Assembly (NCBI GenBank): GCA_036898135.1
Contig: CM072526.1
Span: 55,194,329-55,258,328, forward strand
Direction: 5' to 3'
Length of the DNA: 64,000 nucleotides
DNA from: Oncomelania hupensis
Lineage: Eukaryota; Mollusca; Gastropoda; Littorinimorpha; Pomatiopsidae
Shown: positions 46,029 to 60,570 of the stretch, in pieces
How the letters are laid out: each line of letters begins with the position of its first letter
Position numbering within the stretch: the first letter of the stretch is position 1
The notes under the pieces: model-generated
Told to the model about the DNA's origin: nothing
The model's input: the letters and a program-made list of their open reading frames with translations, nothing else
Database searches by the model: none
Program-made: the position numbers and the translations under genes

Positions 46029-46373
46029 CAGAGGTGCCAACCAGTACGGATTGACCGTATTTAATTCTGGCGAAGTGAATTAAATACGGAAATACGGTAT
46101 CTTTTATAAGAATACGGAGGAGAAGTTGCCGATCGTTTATCTTTGCCAGCGGTGCTTCTGTACCGGTTTCTGGTCTCAGAATAGTACTCATGCACTCACT
46201 GAACGTCGCTGTTTGCCTGCGGTATTTTCCGACACGTTTTTGGATTCATGACTGTACCCTAATCAATTACGTGATCAAAGCCGAATCAAGCACGCACGTG
46301 GTTCTTACCCCACCGCTAGACCCGAATCAAACACGTGATCCATTTGTCCAATGAAAACACTCGTTCTTAGCCT

Positions 46374-46575
46374 TTCGGGGTGAAGACTATAATGGAGGGA
46401 ACTCTTACAGATCTATTTTTAGTCTGACGTCAACTGGGGTTAGGGTAGAATTGGGTTAGGGTTACCCTACCCTACCCAACCCAACCCTACCCCACCCTGT
46501 CCTAGCCCTACCCTAACCCTAGTCTAAAAATAGACCTGTACGAGTTCCCTCCATAATAGTCTTCACCGCCTTTTG
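46374..46575. mobile_element. Small foldback element with TTAGGG/CCCTAA-like core
   Basis: Left arm ggtgaagactataatggagg and right arm inverted (ggtgaagactattatggagg) extend for about 55 bp with few mismatches. The centre has ggggttaggg and accctaccctacccaaccca runs facing ccctaaccctag. It is nested in the hAT relic. No TSD is clear; tttcgg and ttttgg outside the arms may be one. Confidence 0.65.
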
Positions 46576-46596
46576 GAATGTTTTAAAATCGCGAAA

Positions 46597-48330
<1,734 letters not shown>

Positions 48331-48850
48331 AACCGCTTTATCAGTACAACTTATGTTAATCTGATGAATAAAAACTGATACAACAACAACTGGTTCGAAA
48401 TAATAAAATGACTTTGGAGGGACTATGGGAAGTAAGACACTGAATGCCATGCTTTAGTTGAAATCAAGAAATTCAAATATTGACTGCTACAAAACAAAAC
48501 TCTCTCCAACACTTCTAAAAAAGGCAACTGCTAAGTCCTTGAAACAATAGAACTGTTTTGTTGCTGACATTGCTTTTATTGGAAAGACTATCAGTATCAT
48601 TCAAACAAGTGTAGTGTTCAACAAGCTAATTTTCATGGTAATTTTAAAGTAAAACAAGTGTGGTGTTCAACAAGATGATTTTCATGGTGATTTTGAAGGA
48701 CTGAAAATAGCCTGCTATTTCAGAGGTAAGCCTGTTGTTATAATGTCATAGGCTGGGTTTTGCAAGAAAAAAAATACTGACAATTGGTAAAAAATACTGA
48801 CAAACGGGTCCTGAAATACTGACAAGAAGATTACGGGGTTGGCACCTCTG

Positions 48851-49119
48851 CACATATAACATCATGAAGTAATCCTCTTTAAACATGATATCATGCACAC
48901 ACTCATATTAGCATCATGAAGTAACCCTCTTTAAACATGATATCATGGAAACACATATTAACATGAAGTAACCCTCTTTAAACATATCATGCACACACAC
49001 GTATTAACATCATAAATAATCCTCTTTAAACATCATGTCATGCACACACATATTGACATCAAAACCTAAATATTGACATCATGAAGTAACTTTCTTTAAG
49101 CATAACAGGGCCACACATA
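48851..49119. repeat. 49-bp minisatellite, right block (degenerate)
   Basis: Diverged units (atcatgaagtaaccctcttt, aaacatgatatcatgcacac) lead up to the copies of the exon 14 acceptor. Confidence 0.85.
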
Positions 49120-49810
49120 TGAATGTGCTGTTGGTTTTCAGGTTATTGAGCAGAACAGAGGGTTTGCTGCTGTCACGTCTGAGACGCGCACGATAGATCC
49201 GATCGTTTTGTTTTGCAAAGAATGCAATAACAGAGTGTATTTACTGATTTGATTTTGCGTTGTTGTTAGAAGAAGCTTTGTATAATGTTGATAATTTTCG
49301 TTGGTTGATATTATTGGAGAATTTTCTAGAATTACTTGTTTACTATTGATCGAAGCATGTAGATAAATCTAGTGGTAGCTAAGAGATTCTTCTAACCTAA
49401 ATAAAGTTATATGAGTTAAGACAGTGCATAGTTCCATTGATGATTTTTATTCTCATTGGCTGTAATTGCGTCACGCTGGAATGTTCGAACTTTCTCTAGA
49501 GTATATACAGTTGTTGATGTATGCTGAATAAAGTTGGAAAACTTCATACGACGACTCCTGCCTTGTTGCTGAGTGAACGGGTTGCATGGATAAATGAGTC
49601 TGAGTTATACTTATCAAGATTCAAGCATCGGGGCTGAATCAGCAATTGATAAAACAACAACAGTTAACAGCCGCTTTAAACATCACAACATGGCCACACG
49701 TATGAATGTCTGTTGGTTGGTTTTCAGGTTATTTAGCAGAACCGAGAGTTTGCCTCTTTAAACATCATGACATGAACTCACATATTAATGTGCTGTTGTT
49801 TGGTATTCAG
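49120..49810. repeat. Two upstream copies of the exon 14 acceptor, with an LTR-like insertion between
   Basis: At 49127-49172 (ttggttttcag/gttattgagcagaac) and at 49709-49757 (ttggttttcag/gttatttagcagaac) there are copies of the real junction ttggtattcag/gtttttcagcagaac at 49800. Each carries about 25 bases of exon 14. Between them, 49173-49660 looks like an LTR fragment (starts tgtcacgtctga; tatataca, then gaataaagttgg, near 49500-49535), but I cannot fix its right end or a duplication. Confidence 0.75.
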
Positions 49811-49955
49811 GTTTTTCAGCAGAACCGAGAGCTTGCCCAAACCCTGCTGTTACTGATCCTCTTTTTCATTGAGCGTGGCTCTGACCACACGAAACTATCC
49901 TGCTACCCAGGGGACACCTACCTTCATGCCGTATCTCTTCTCACTGTATTCGCAA
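49811..49955 (+). CDS. TRANK1-like: Exon 14 of TRANK1-like gene (module 3, first ankyrin exon)
   Basis: The exon starts in phase 0 (VFQQNRELAQTLLLLI), continues LFFIERGSDHTKLSCYPGDT and YLHAVSLLTVFA, and leaves one base at gcaa/gtatgg. It has an ankyrin-type pattern (G.TyLHa) and aligns with exons 3 and 8. An internal AG six bases in (tttttcag) is an alternative acceptor. Confidence 0.8.
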
Positions 49956-50677
49956 GTATGGGCTTTGAATAAAATTATTGTGACCCTGTGACTAGACAAT
50001 AGCCTTTTTTGCTGCCAGATATGCTGGCTGTAAAATTATCTTTACGATAAAATACAGAAGACAATTACGTATGTTATGTACACATCTTACCAGCATAGTG
50101 AAACCCTACAGTTGTAACTGACCAATGTAAGAAAGGAAAAGATTGGCAGATATTATACTCATGGAGCCAGTTAGAAGGGTGAAAACTTATAATTAAAGCA
50201 AATGGGAGAGTTACATTTTTAGTATCTTGTGAAAATGTTGCTTCTGTTTGGTCAAGCATGATGAAGCACAAGGACTGATTTGTACTTGGATGCAACCACT
50301 AAATAAAATGAACAAAGAATGAAAGGGCTGATACACACACTGTGTAAATGAACAAAGAATGAAAGGGCTGATACACACACTGTGTAAATGACCAAAGAAT
50401 GAAAGGGCTGATACACACACTGTGTAAATGAACAAAGAATGAAAGGGCTGGTACACTGTGTAAATGGGTAGCTGGCTCTGTTTACAACCCAGCTATGGTA
50501 AGGCAACCAGGGAAAGAAGATGGGCACCACCCTCATCAAGCTAGCCCAGGAAAAAAGGGAGGCCCTTACATCACCCCTCTCCATCAACCCAAGATTAAGA
50601 AAACACCTTACCGCATCTTTTCATTAATAATATAGTTGTTGTCATTGTTATTATTGATTGTTGGTGATGTGTTGCAG
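49956..50677. other. Intron 14, with a 62-bp repeat
   Basis: At about 50305-50465 the segment aacaaagaatgaaagggctg atacacacactgtgtaaatg recurs four times. The rest shows nothing recognised. Confidence 0.7.
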
Positions 50678-50828
50678 AGGACCAAAAGCTGTTGGACTAT
50701 CTGATGCCAATGAAAGTGAAGCCAAATCGAGAAGAAAACCTCCAAGATGATGACGGGAACACTGTCCTGCACATCTTTGCCCATTCCTACAAGTCTTTCA
50801 CCCCCTATCCTATCCACCATGAAGAGAA
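50678..50828 (+). CDS. TRANK1-like: Exon 15 of TRANK1-like gene (module 3, ankyrin exon, first half)
   Basis: The acceptor is gatgtgttgcag ending at 50677. Two bases complete lysine from exon 14, then DQKLLDYLMPMKVKPNREEN, LQDDDGNTVLHIFAHS and TPYPIHHEE follow, ending in phase 2 at gagaa/gtatgt. The DGNTVLHxxA block is a canonical ankyrin start and is very close to the human TRANK1 pattern. In modules 1 and 2 this exon is fused with the next (exons 4 and 9). The downstream array copies its last 27 bases with the donor. Confidence 0.9.
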
Positions 50829-53800
50829 GTATGTACACCTTTCTCCAAACAGCTCTCTCTCTCTCTTATACATATTAGTAATTATGTGAACAGTGACTTT
50901 CTTCCCCTATCCTATCCACCATGAAGAGAAGTATGTACACCTTTCTCCAAACAGCTCTCTCTCTCTTATACATATTAGTAATTATGTGAACAGTGACTTT
51001 CTTCCCCTATCCTATCCACCATGAAGAGAAGTATGTACACCTTTCTCCAAACAGCTCTCTCTCTCTCTCTTATACATATTAGTAATTATGTGAACAGTGA
51101 CTTTCTTCCCCTATCCTATCCACCATGAAGAGAAGTATGTACACCTTTCTCCAAACAGCTCTCTCTCTCTCTCTTATACATATTAGTAATTATGTGAACA
51201 GTGACTTTCTTCCCCTATCCTATCCACCATGAAGAGAAGTGTGTACACCTTTCTCCAAACAGCTCTCTCTCTCTCTCTTATACATATTAGTAATTATGTG
51301 AACAGTGACTTTCTTCCCCTATCCTATCCACCATGAAGAGAAGTATGTACACCTTTCTCCAAACAGCTCTCTCTCTCTTATACATATTAGTAATTATGTG
51401 AACAGTGACTTTCTTCCCCTATCCTATCCACCATGAAGAGAAGTATGTACACCTTTCTCCAAACAGCTCTCTCTCTCTCTCTCTTATACATATTAGTAAT
51501 GATGTGAACAGTGACTTTCTTCCCCTATCCTATCCACCATGAAGAGAAGTATGTACACCTTTCTCCAAACAGCTCTCTCTCTCTCTTATACATATTAGTA
51601 ATTATGTGAACAGTGACTTTCTTTTCCTATCCTATCCACCATGAAGAGAAGTATGTACACCTTTCTCCAAACAGCTCTCTCTCTCTTATACATATTAGTA
51701 ATTATGTGAACAGTGACTTTCTTCCCCTATCCTATCCACCATGAAGAGAAGTATGTACACCTTTCTCCAAACAGCTCTCTCTCTCTCTCTCTTATACATA
51801 TTAGTAATGATGTGAACAGTGACTTTCTTCCCCTATCCTATCCACCATGAAGAGAAGTATGTACACCTTTCTCCAAACAGCTCTCTCTCTCTTATACATA
51901 TTAGTAATTATGTGAACAGTGACTTTCTTCCCCTATCCTATCCACCATGAAGAGAAGTATGTACACCTTTCTCCAAACAGCTCTCTCTCTCTCTCTTATA
52001 CATATTAGTAATTATGTGAACAGTGACTTTCTTCCCCTATCCTATCCACCATGAAGAGAAGTATGTACTCCTTTCTCCAAACAGCTCTCTCTCTCTCTTA
52101 TACATATTAGTAATGATGTGAACAGTGACTTTCTTCCCCTATCCTATCCACCATGAAGAGAAGTATGTACTCCTTTCTCCAAACAGCTCTCTCTCTCTCT
52201 CTTATACATATTAGTAATTATGTGAACAGTGACTTTCTTCCCCTATCCTATCCACCATGAAGAGAAGTATGTACACCTTTCTCCAAACAGCTCTCTCTCT
52301 CTCTTATACATATTAGTAATTATGTGAACAGTGACTTTCTTCCCCTATCCTATCCACCATGAAGAGAAGTATGTACACCTTTCTCCAAACAGCTCTCTCT
52401 CTCTCTTATACATATTAGTAATTATGTGAACAGTGACTTTCTTCCCCTATCCTATCCACCATGAAGAGAAGTGTGTACACCTTTCTCCAAACAGCTCTCT
52501 CTCTCTTATACATATTAGTAATTATGTGAACAGTGACTTTCTTCCCCTATCCTATCCACCATGAAGAGAAGTATGTACACCTTTCTCCAAACAGCTCTCT
52601 CTCTCTTATACATATTAGTAATTATGTGAACAGTGACTTTCTTCCCCTATCCTATCCATCATGAAGAGAAGTATGTACACCTTTCTCCAAACAGCTCTCT
52701 CTCTCTCTCTCTTATACATATTAGTAATGATGTGAACAGTGACTTTCTTCCCCTATCCTATCCACCATGAAGAGAAGTATGTACACCTTTCTCCAAACAG
52801 CTCTCTCTCTCTCTCTTATACATATTAGTAATGATGTGAACAGTGACTTTCTTCCCCTATCCTATCCACCATGAAGAGAAGTATGTACACCTTTCTCCAA
52901 ACAGCTCTCTCTCTCTCTCTCTTATACATATTAGTAATTATGTGAACAGTGACTTTCTTCCCCTATCCTATCCACCATGAAGAGAAGTATGTACACCTTT
53001 CTCCAAACAGCTCTCTCTCTCTCTCTTATACATATTAGTAATTATGTGAACAGTGACTTTCTTCCCCTATCCTATCCACCATGAAGAGAAGTATGTACAC
53101 CTTTCTCCAAACAGCTCTCTCTCTCTCTCTTATACATATTAGTAATTATGTGAACAGTGACTTTCTTCCCCTATCCTATCCACCATGAAGAGAAGTATGT
53201 ACACCTTTCTCCAAACAGCTCTCTCTCTCTCTCTTATACATATTAGTAATTATGTGAACAGTGACTTTCTTCCCCTATCCTATCCACCATGAAGAGAAGT
53301 ATGTACACCTTTCTCCAAACAGCTCTCTCTCTCTTATACATATTAGTAATTATGTGAACAGTGACTTTCTTCCCCTATCCTATCCACCATGAAGAGAAGT
53401 ATGTACACCTTTCTCCAAACAGCTCTCTCTCTCTCTCTTATACATATTAGTAATTATGTGAACAGTGACTTTCTTCCCCTATCCTATCCACCATGAAGAG
53501 AAGTATGTACACCTTTCTCCAAACAGCTCTCTCTCTCTCTCTCTCTCTTATACATATTAGTAATTATGTGAACAGTGACTTTCTTCCCCTATCCTATCCA
53601 CCATGAAGAGAAGTATGTACACCTTTCTCCAAACAGCTCTCTCTCTCTCTCTTATACATATTAGTAATTATGTGAACAGTGACTTTCTTCCCCTATCCTA
53701 TCCACCATGAAGAGAAGTATGTACACCTTTCTCCAAACAGCTCTCTCTCTCTTATACATATTAGTAATTATGTGAACAGTGACTTTCTTCCCCTATCCTA

Positions 53801-54243
53801 TCCACCATGAAGAGAAGTATGTACACCTTTCTCCAAACAGCTCTCTCTCTCTCTCTTATACATATTAGTAATTATGTGAACAGTGACTTTCTTCCCCTAT
53901 CCTATCCACCATGAAGAGAAGTATGTACACCTTTCTCCAAACAGCTCTCTCTCTCTCTCTTATACATATTAGTAATTATGTGAACAGTGACTTTCTTCCC
54001 CTATCCTATCCACCATGAAGAGAAGTATGTACACCTTTCTCCAAACAGCTCTCTCTCTCTCTCTTATACATATTAGTAATTATGTGAACAGTGACTTTCT
54101 TCCCCTATCCTATCCACCATGAAGAGAAGTATGTACACCTTTCTCCAAACAGCTCTCTCTCTCTCTCTTATACATATTAGTAATTATGTGAACAGTGACT
54201 TTCTTCCCCTATCCTATCCACCATGAAGAGAAGTATGTACACC
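50829..54243. repeat. Approximately 100-bp array of exon 15 tail and donor, left block (about 34 copies)
   Basis: Each unit holds exon tail cccctatcctatccaccatg aagagaa, donor gtatgtacacc, tttctccaaacagctctct with a variable CT run, then tatacatattagtaattatg and tgaacagtgactttctt. Unit lengths vary from about 96 to 108 bp through the CT tract. Point variants (gatgtg for tatgtg, tactcc, ttttccta) recur. In the exon frame each unit ends in a stop, so none extends the protein. Confidence 0.97.
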
Positions 54244-55186
54244 ATGGATTCTTCAGTATATGGATGCACGGCTTTTGGCGAGAAGGACCGAAGTTCTCTG
54301 CTTCCCGTCTTTTTTGGACGTGTGTGTTCCAAACTTCCGGTTGCTGAATGGCGTACATGTTTTGATAGTGATATTTTGACCCTGTTGACATGTCCGCCAA
54401 ACGTCGCCCTCAGGGCAGTTGCTGCTGTTTCGCCGTAAGCTAAAAGAAATAAGTCAAAAACAACGATAGATTAAATATATACACTACTAAAATTACAAAT
54501 GTATCATGAAAATGATAAGAAATGACTACAATCTACATCTCTACCTTGCCTCGTAAGTTTTGGCCTAGGGAAGCATGGTGGCCTAATGGTAGAGCTTTGG
54601 CTTACGGATCTGAAGGTCCAGGGTTTGAGCCCAGGCAAGGGCATTGTGTTTTTACTCCCATTTCCTACTCCTTCGGCTGAGAGTTTAAACCGAGGTCTAG
54701 TCTGTGTCGCATAAATTCCATCATAACGGACTTTAAAGATCCTGACGCTCATGTCCTAGACGGGTGAGTGCCGGTAACAAGAACACACCCAGCATGCACC
54801 TTGTGGAATCATACGGGGTATCCACAGTATTACGAAGAAGAAGAAGTGACAATGAGTGAATGACACGTCAATGGCGGTCTCTCCGATAGCGGCTATTTGG
54901 ACAGTCGAACACATCAGGTTTCACATTTCAAAAACCGATGACGAACATTAAATCTAGTACTTACACTTTTCTTCTTTGTAAGTACATAGACATTTAGAAA
55001 GGAAAAAGTATCTACATGCCTCAACAAGGTCATCTAATTGGTCCATGGTTTGTACTTCCACACGATGCGGACATAAGACTTTCTGCAACCGGAAGTATCG
55101 AACACAAGGGCAAAACCACGTGACTTGGCTGCGAACTCCCTTAGTCATAGAAAGAAGATGTGTTTCCATGTGTTTGTACTTCCATG
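54244..55186. mobile_element. Mutator-like TIR element inserted in the 100-bp array (9-bp duplication)
   Basis: The 943-bp insert is flanked by atgtacacc at 54235-54243 and 55187-55195. Its two arms are long, imperfect inverted repeats beginning atgga. The best stretch is tgtgttc.a.acttccggtt near 54327 against the inverse near 55105 (24 of 28 matching). A SINE sits in its middle (54567-54806). No transposase is seen. Long TIRs with a 9-bp duplication suit a non-autonomous Mutator-like element. Confidence 0.72.
54567..54806 (+). mobile_element. tRNA-derived SINE nested in the Mutator-like element
   Basis: It has A box tggcctaatggtagag, B box gggtttgagccc and a body ggactttaaagatcctgacg and gacgggtgagtgccg, like the copy at 19303. 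It stops after acacccagcatgcacc. Confidence 0.9.
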
Positions 55187-58100
55187 ATGTACACCTTTCT
55201 CCAAACAGCTCTCTCTCTCTCTCTTATACATATTAGTAATTATGTGAACAGTGACTTTCTTCCCCTATCCTATCCACCATGAAGAGAAGTATGTACACCT
55301 TTCTCCAAACAGCTCTCTCTCTCTCTTATACATATTAGTAATTATGTGAACAGTGACTTTCTTCCCCTATCCTATCCACCATGAAGAGAAGTATGTACAC
55401 CTTTCTCCAAACAGCTCTCTCTCTCTCTTATACATATTAGTAATTATGTGAACAGTGACTTTCTTCCCCTATCCTATCCACCATGAAGAGAAGTATGTAC
55501 ACCTTTCTCCAACAGCTCTCTCTCTCTCTTATACATATTAGTAATTATGTGAACAGTGACTTTCTTCCCCTATCCTATCCACCATGAAGAGAAGTATGTA
55601 CACCTTTCTCCAAACAGCTCTCTCTCTCTCTTATACATATTAGTAATTATGTGAACAGTGACTTTCTTCCCCTATCCTATCCACCATGAAGAGAAGTATG
55701 TACACCTTTCTCCAAACAGCTCTCTCTCTCTCTCTTATACATATTAGTAATTATGTGAACAGTGACTTTCTTCCCCTATCCTATCCACCATGAAGAGAAG
55801 TATGTACACCTTTCTCCAAACAGCTCTCTCTCTCTCTCTTATACATATTAGTAATTATGTGAACAGTGACTTTCTTCCCCTATCCTATCCACCATGAAGA
55901 GAAGTATGTACACCTTTCTCCAAACAGCTCTCTCTCTCTCTCTTATACATATTAGTAATTATGTGAACAGTGACTTTCTTTTCCTATCCTATCCACCATG
56001 AAGAGAAGTGTGTACACCTTTCTCCAAACAGCTCTCTCTCTCTCTCTTATACATATTAGTAATGATGTGAACAGTGACTTTCTTCCCCTATCCTATCCAC
56101 CATGAAGAGAAGTATGTACACCTTTCTCCAAACAGCTCTCTCTCTCACTCATCTATACATATTAGTAATTATGTGAACAGTGACTTTCTTCCCCTATCCT
56201 ATCCACCATGAAGAGAAGTTGTACACCTTTCTCCAAACAGCTCTCTCTCTCTCTCTATACAAATTAGTAATCTATGTGACCAGTGACTTTCTTCCCATAT
56301 CCTATCACCATGAAGAGAAGTCATGTACACCTTTCTCCAAACAAGCTCTCCTCTCTCTCTCTTATACATATTAGTAATTATGTGAACAGTGACTTTCTTC
56401 CCCTATCCTAATCCACCCATGAAGAGAAGTATGTACCTTTCTCCAAAACAGCTCTCCTCTCTCTCTCTCTCTCTCTCTCTAGACATATTAGTAATTATGT
56501 GAACAGTGACTTTCTTCCCCTATCCTATCCACCATGAAGAGAAGTATGTACACCTTTCTCCAAACAGCTCTCTCTCTCTCTCTTATACATATTAGTAATT
56601 ATGTGAACAGTGACTTTCTTCCCCTATCCTATCCACCATGAAGAGAAGTATGTACACCTTTCTCCAAACAGCTCTCTCTCTCTCTTATACATATTAGTAA
56701 TTATGTGAACAGTGACTTTCTTCCCCTATCCTATCCACCATGAAGAGAAGTATGTACACCTTTCTCCAAACAGCTCTCTCTCTCTCTCTTATACATATTA
56801 GTAATGATGTGAACAGTGACTTTCTTCCCCTATCCTATCCACCATGAAGAGAAGTATGTACACCTTTCTCCAAACAGCTCTCTCTCTCTTATACATATTA
56901 GTAATTATGTGAACAGTGACTTTCTTCCCTATCCTATCCACCATGAAGAGAAGTATGTACACCTTTCTCCAAACAGCTCTCTCTCTCTCTTATACATATT
57001 AGTAATTATGTGAACAGTGACTTTCTTCCCCTATCCTATCCACCATGAAGAGAAGTATGTACACCTTTCTCCAAACAGCTCTCTCTCTCTCTTATACATA
57101 TTAGTAATTATGTGAACAGTGACTTTCTTCCCCTATCCTATCCACCATGAAGAGAAGTATGTACACCTTTCTCCAAACAGCTCTCTCTCTCTCTCTCTAT
57201 ACATATTAGTAATGATGTGAACAGTGACTTTCTTCCCCTATCCTATCCACCATGAAGAGAAGTATGTACACCTTTCTCCAAACAGCTCTCTCTCTCTTAT
57301 ACATATTAGTAATTATGTGAACAGTGACTTTCTTCCCCTATCCTATCCACCATGAAGAGAAGTATGTACACCTTTCTCCAAACAGCTCTCTCTCTCTCTT
57401 ATACATATTAGTAATTATGTGAACAGTGACTTTCTTCCCCTATCCTATCCACCATGAAGAGAAGTATGTACACCTTTCTCCAAACAGCTCTCTCTCTCTT
57501 ATACATATTAGTAATTATGTGAACAGTGACTTTCTTCCCCTATCCTATCCACCATGAAGAGAAGTATGTACACCTTTCTCCAAACAGCTCTCTCTCTCTC
57601 TTATACATATTAGTAATTATGTGAACAGTGACTTTCTTCCCCTATCCTATCCACCATGAAGAGAAGTATGTACACCTTTCTCCAAACAGCTCTCTCTCTC
57701 TCTCTTATACATATTAGTAATTATGTGAACAGTGACTTTCTTCCCCTATCCTATCCACCATGAAGAGAAGTATGTACACCTTTCTCCAAACAGCTCTCTC
57801 TCTCTTATACATATTAGTAATTATGTGAACAGTGACTTTCTTCCCCTATCCTATCCACCATGAAGAGAAGTATGTACACCTTTCTCCAAACAGCTCTCTC
57901 TCTCTCTTATACATATTAGTAATTATGTGAACAGTGACTTTCTTCCCCTATCCTATCCACCATGAAGAGAAGTATGTACACCTTTCTCCAAACAGCTCTC
58001 TCTCTCTTATACATATTAGTAATTATGTGAACAGTGACTTTCTTCCCCTATCCTATCCACCATGAAGAGAAGTATGTACACCTTTCTCCAAACAGCTCTC

Positions 58101-60570
58101 TCTCTCTCTTATACATATTAGTAATGATGTGAACAGTGACTTTCTTCCCCTATCCTATCCACCATGAAGAGAAGTATGTACACCTTTCTCCAAACAGCTC
58201 TCTCTCTCTTATACATATTAGTAATGATGTGAACAGTGACTTTCTTCCCTATCCTATCCACCATGAAGAGAAGTATGTACACCTTTCTCCAAACAGCTCT
58301 CTCTCTCTCTTATACATATTAGTAATTATGTGAACAGTGACTTTCTTCCCCTATCCTATCCACCATGAAGAGAAGTATGTACACCTTTCTCCAAACAGCT
58401 CTCTCTCTCTCTCTTATACATATTAGTAATTATGTGAACAGTGACTTTCTTCCCCTATCCTATCCACCATGAAGAGAAGTATGTACACCTTTCTCCAAAC
58501 AGCTCTCTCTCTCTCTCTTATACATATTAGTAATTATGTGAACAGTGACTTTCTTCCCTATCCTATCCACCATGAAGAGAAGTATGTACACCTTTCTCCA
58601 AACAGCTCTCTCTCTCTCTCTTATACATATTAGTAATTATGTGAACAGTGACTTTCTTCCCTATCCTATCCACCATGAAGAGAAGTATGTACACCTTTCT
58701 CCAAACAGCTCTCTCTCTCTCTTATACATATTAGTAATTATGTGAACAGTGACTTTCTTCCCCTATCCTATCCACCATGAAGAGAAGTATGTACACCTTT
58801 CTCCAAACAGCTCTCTCTCTCTCTTATACATATTAGTAATTATGTGAACAGTGACTTTCTTCCCCTATCCTATCCACCATGAAGAGAAGTATGTACACCT
58901 TTCTCCAAACAGCTCTCTCTCTCTCTTATACATATTAGTAATTATGTGAACAGTGACTTTCTTCCCCTATCCTATCCACCATGAAGAGAAGTATGTACAC
59001 CTTTTCTCCAAACAGCTCTCTCTCTCTCTCTTATACATATTAGTAATGTATGTGAACAGTGACTTTCTTCCTATCCTATCCACCATGAAGAGAAGTATGT
59101 ACACCTTTCTCCAAACAGCTTCTCTCTCTCTCTTATACATATTAGTAATTATGTGAACAGTGACTTTCTTCCCTATCTATCCACCATGAAGAGAAGTATG
59201 TACACCTTTCTCCAAAACAGCTCTCTCTCTCTCTCTTATACATATTAGTAATTATGTGAACAGTGACTTTCTTCCCCTATCCTATCCACCATGAAGAGAA
59301 GTATGTACACCTTTCTCCAAACAGCTCTCTCTCTCTCTTATACATATTAGTAATTATGTGAACAGTGACTTTCTTCCCCTATCCTATCCACCATGAAGAG
59401 AAGTATGTACACCTTTCTCCAAACAGCTCTCTCTCTCTCTCTTATACATATTAGTAATTATGTGAACAGTGACTTTCTTCCCCTATCCTATCCACCATGA
59501 AGAGAAGTATGTACACCTTTCTCCAAACAGCTCTCTCTCTCTCTCTTATACATATTAGTAATTATGTGAACAGTGACTTTCTTCCCTATCCTATCCACCA
59601 TGAAGAGAAGTATGTACACCTTTCTCAAACAGCTCTCTCTCTCTCTTATACATATTAGTAATTATGTGAACAGTGACTTTCTTCCCTATCCTATCCACCA
59701 TGAAGAGAAGTATGTACACCTTTCTCCAAACAGCCTCTCTCTCTTCTCTTATACATATTAGTAATTATGTGAACAGTGACTTTCTTCCCTATCCTATCCA
59801 CCATGAAGAGAAGTATGTACACCTTTCTCCAAACAGCTCTCTCTCTCTCTTATACATATTAGTAATTATGTGAACAGTGACTTTCTTCCCCTATCCTATC
59901 CACCATGAAGAGAAGTTGTACACCTTTCTCCAAACAGCTCTCTCTCTCTCTCTTATACATATTAGTAATTATGTGAACAGTGACTTTCTTCCCCTATCCT
60001 ATCCACCATGAAGAGAAGTATGTACACCTTTCTCCAAACAGCTCTCTCTCTCTCTTATACATATTAGTAATTATGTGAACAGTGACTTTCTTCCCCTATC
60101 CTATCCACCATGAAGAGAAGTATGTACACCTTTCTCCAAACAGCTCTCTCTCTCTCTCTTATACATATTAGTAATTATGTGAACAGTGACTTTCTTCCCC
60201 TATCCTATCCACCATGAAGAGAAGTATGTACACCTTTCTCCAAACAGCTCTCTCTCTCTCTTATACATATTAGTAATTATGTGAACAGTGACTTTCTTCC
60301 CCTATCCTATCCACCATGAAGAGAAGTATGTACACCTTTCTCCAAACAGCTCTCTCTCTCTCTTATACATATTAGTAATTATGTGAACAGTGACTTTCTT
60401 CCCCTATCCTATCCACCATGAAGAGAAGTATGTACACCTTTCTCCAAACAGCTCTCTCCTCTCTCTTATACTCTATATATTAGTAATTATGTTGTGGAAC
60501 AGTGACTTTCTTCCCCTATCCTATCCACCATGAAGAGAAGTATGTACACCTTTCTCCAAACAGCTCCTCT
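55187..60570. repeat. Approximately 100-bp array of exon 15 tail and donor, right block (about 54 copies)
   Basis: The same unit as 50829-54243. Small indels become frequent near 56150-56480 and 59000-59900 (for example cttccctatcc with one c lost, or ctccaaaacag). These may be true divergence or consensus errors. Repeated peptides such as TFFPYPIHHEEK in several frames come from these units and are not genes. Confidence 0.97.

Noticed and set aside
46440..46530. Telomeric repeat tract
   Set aside because: The TTAGGG/CCCTAA words are few, irregular and in inverted arrangement inside a nested palindromic element.
49173..49660. Complete LTR retrotransposon or clear solo LTR
   Set aside because: It has TATA-like and polyadenylation-like signals, but I could not find the right end, a target duplication or any coding part, so it is mentioned only as LTR-like.
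56180..59873. Repeated 60-67 residue frames with YPIHHEEK
   Set aside because: They are copies of the exon 15 tail read through array units, ending at unit-internal stops.
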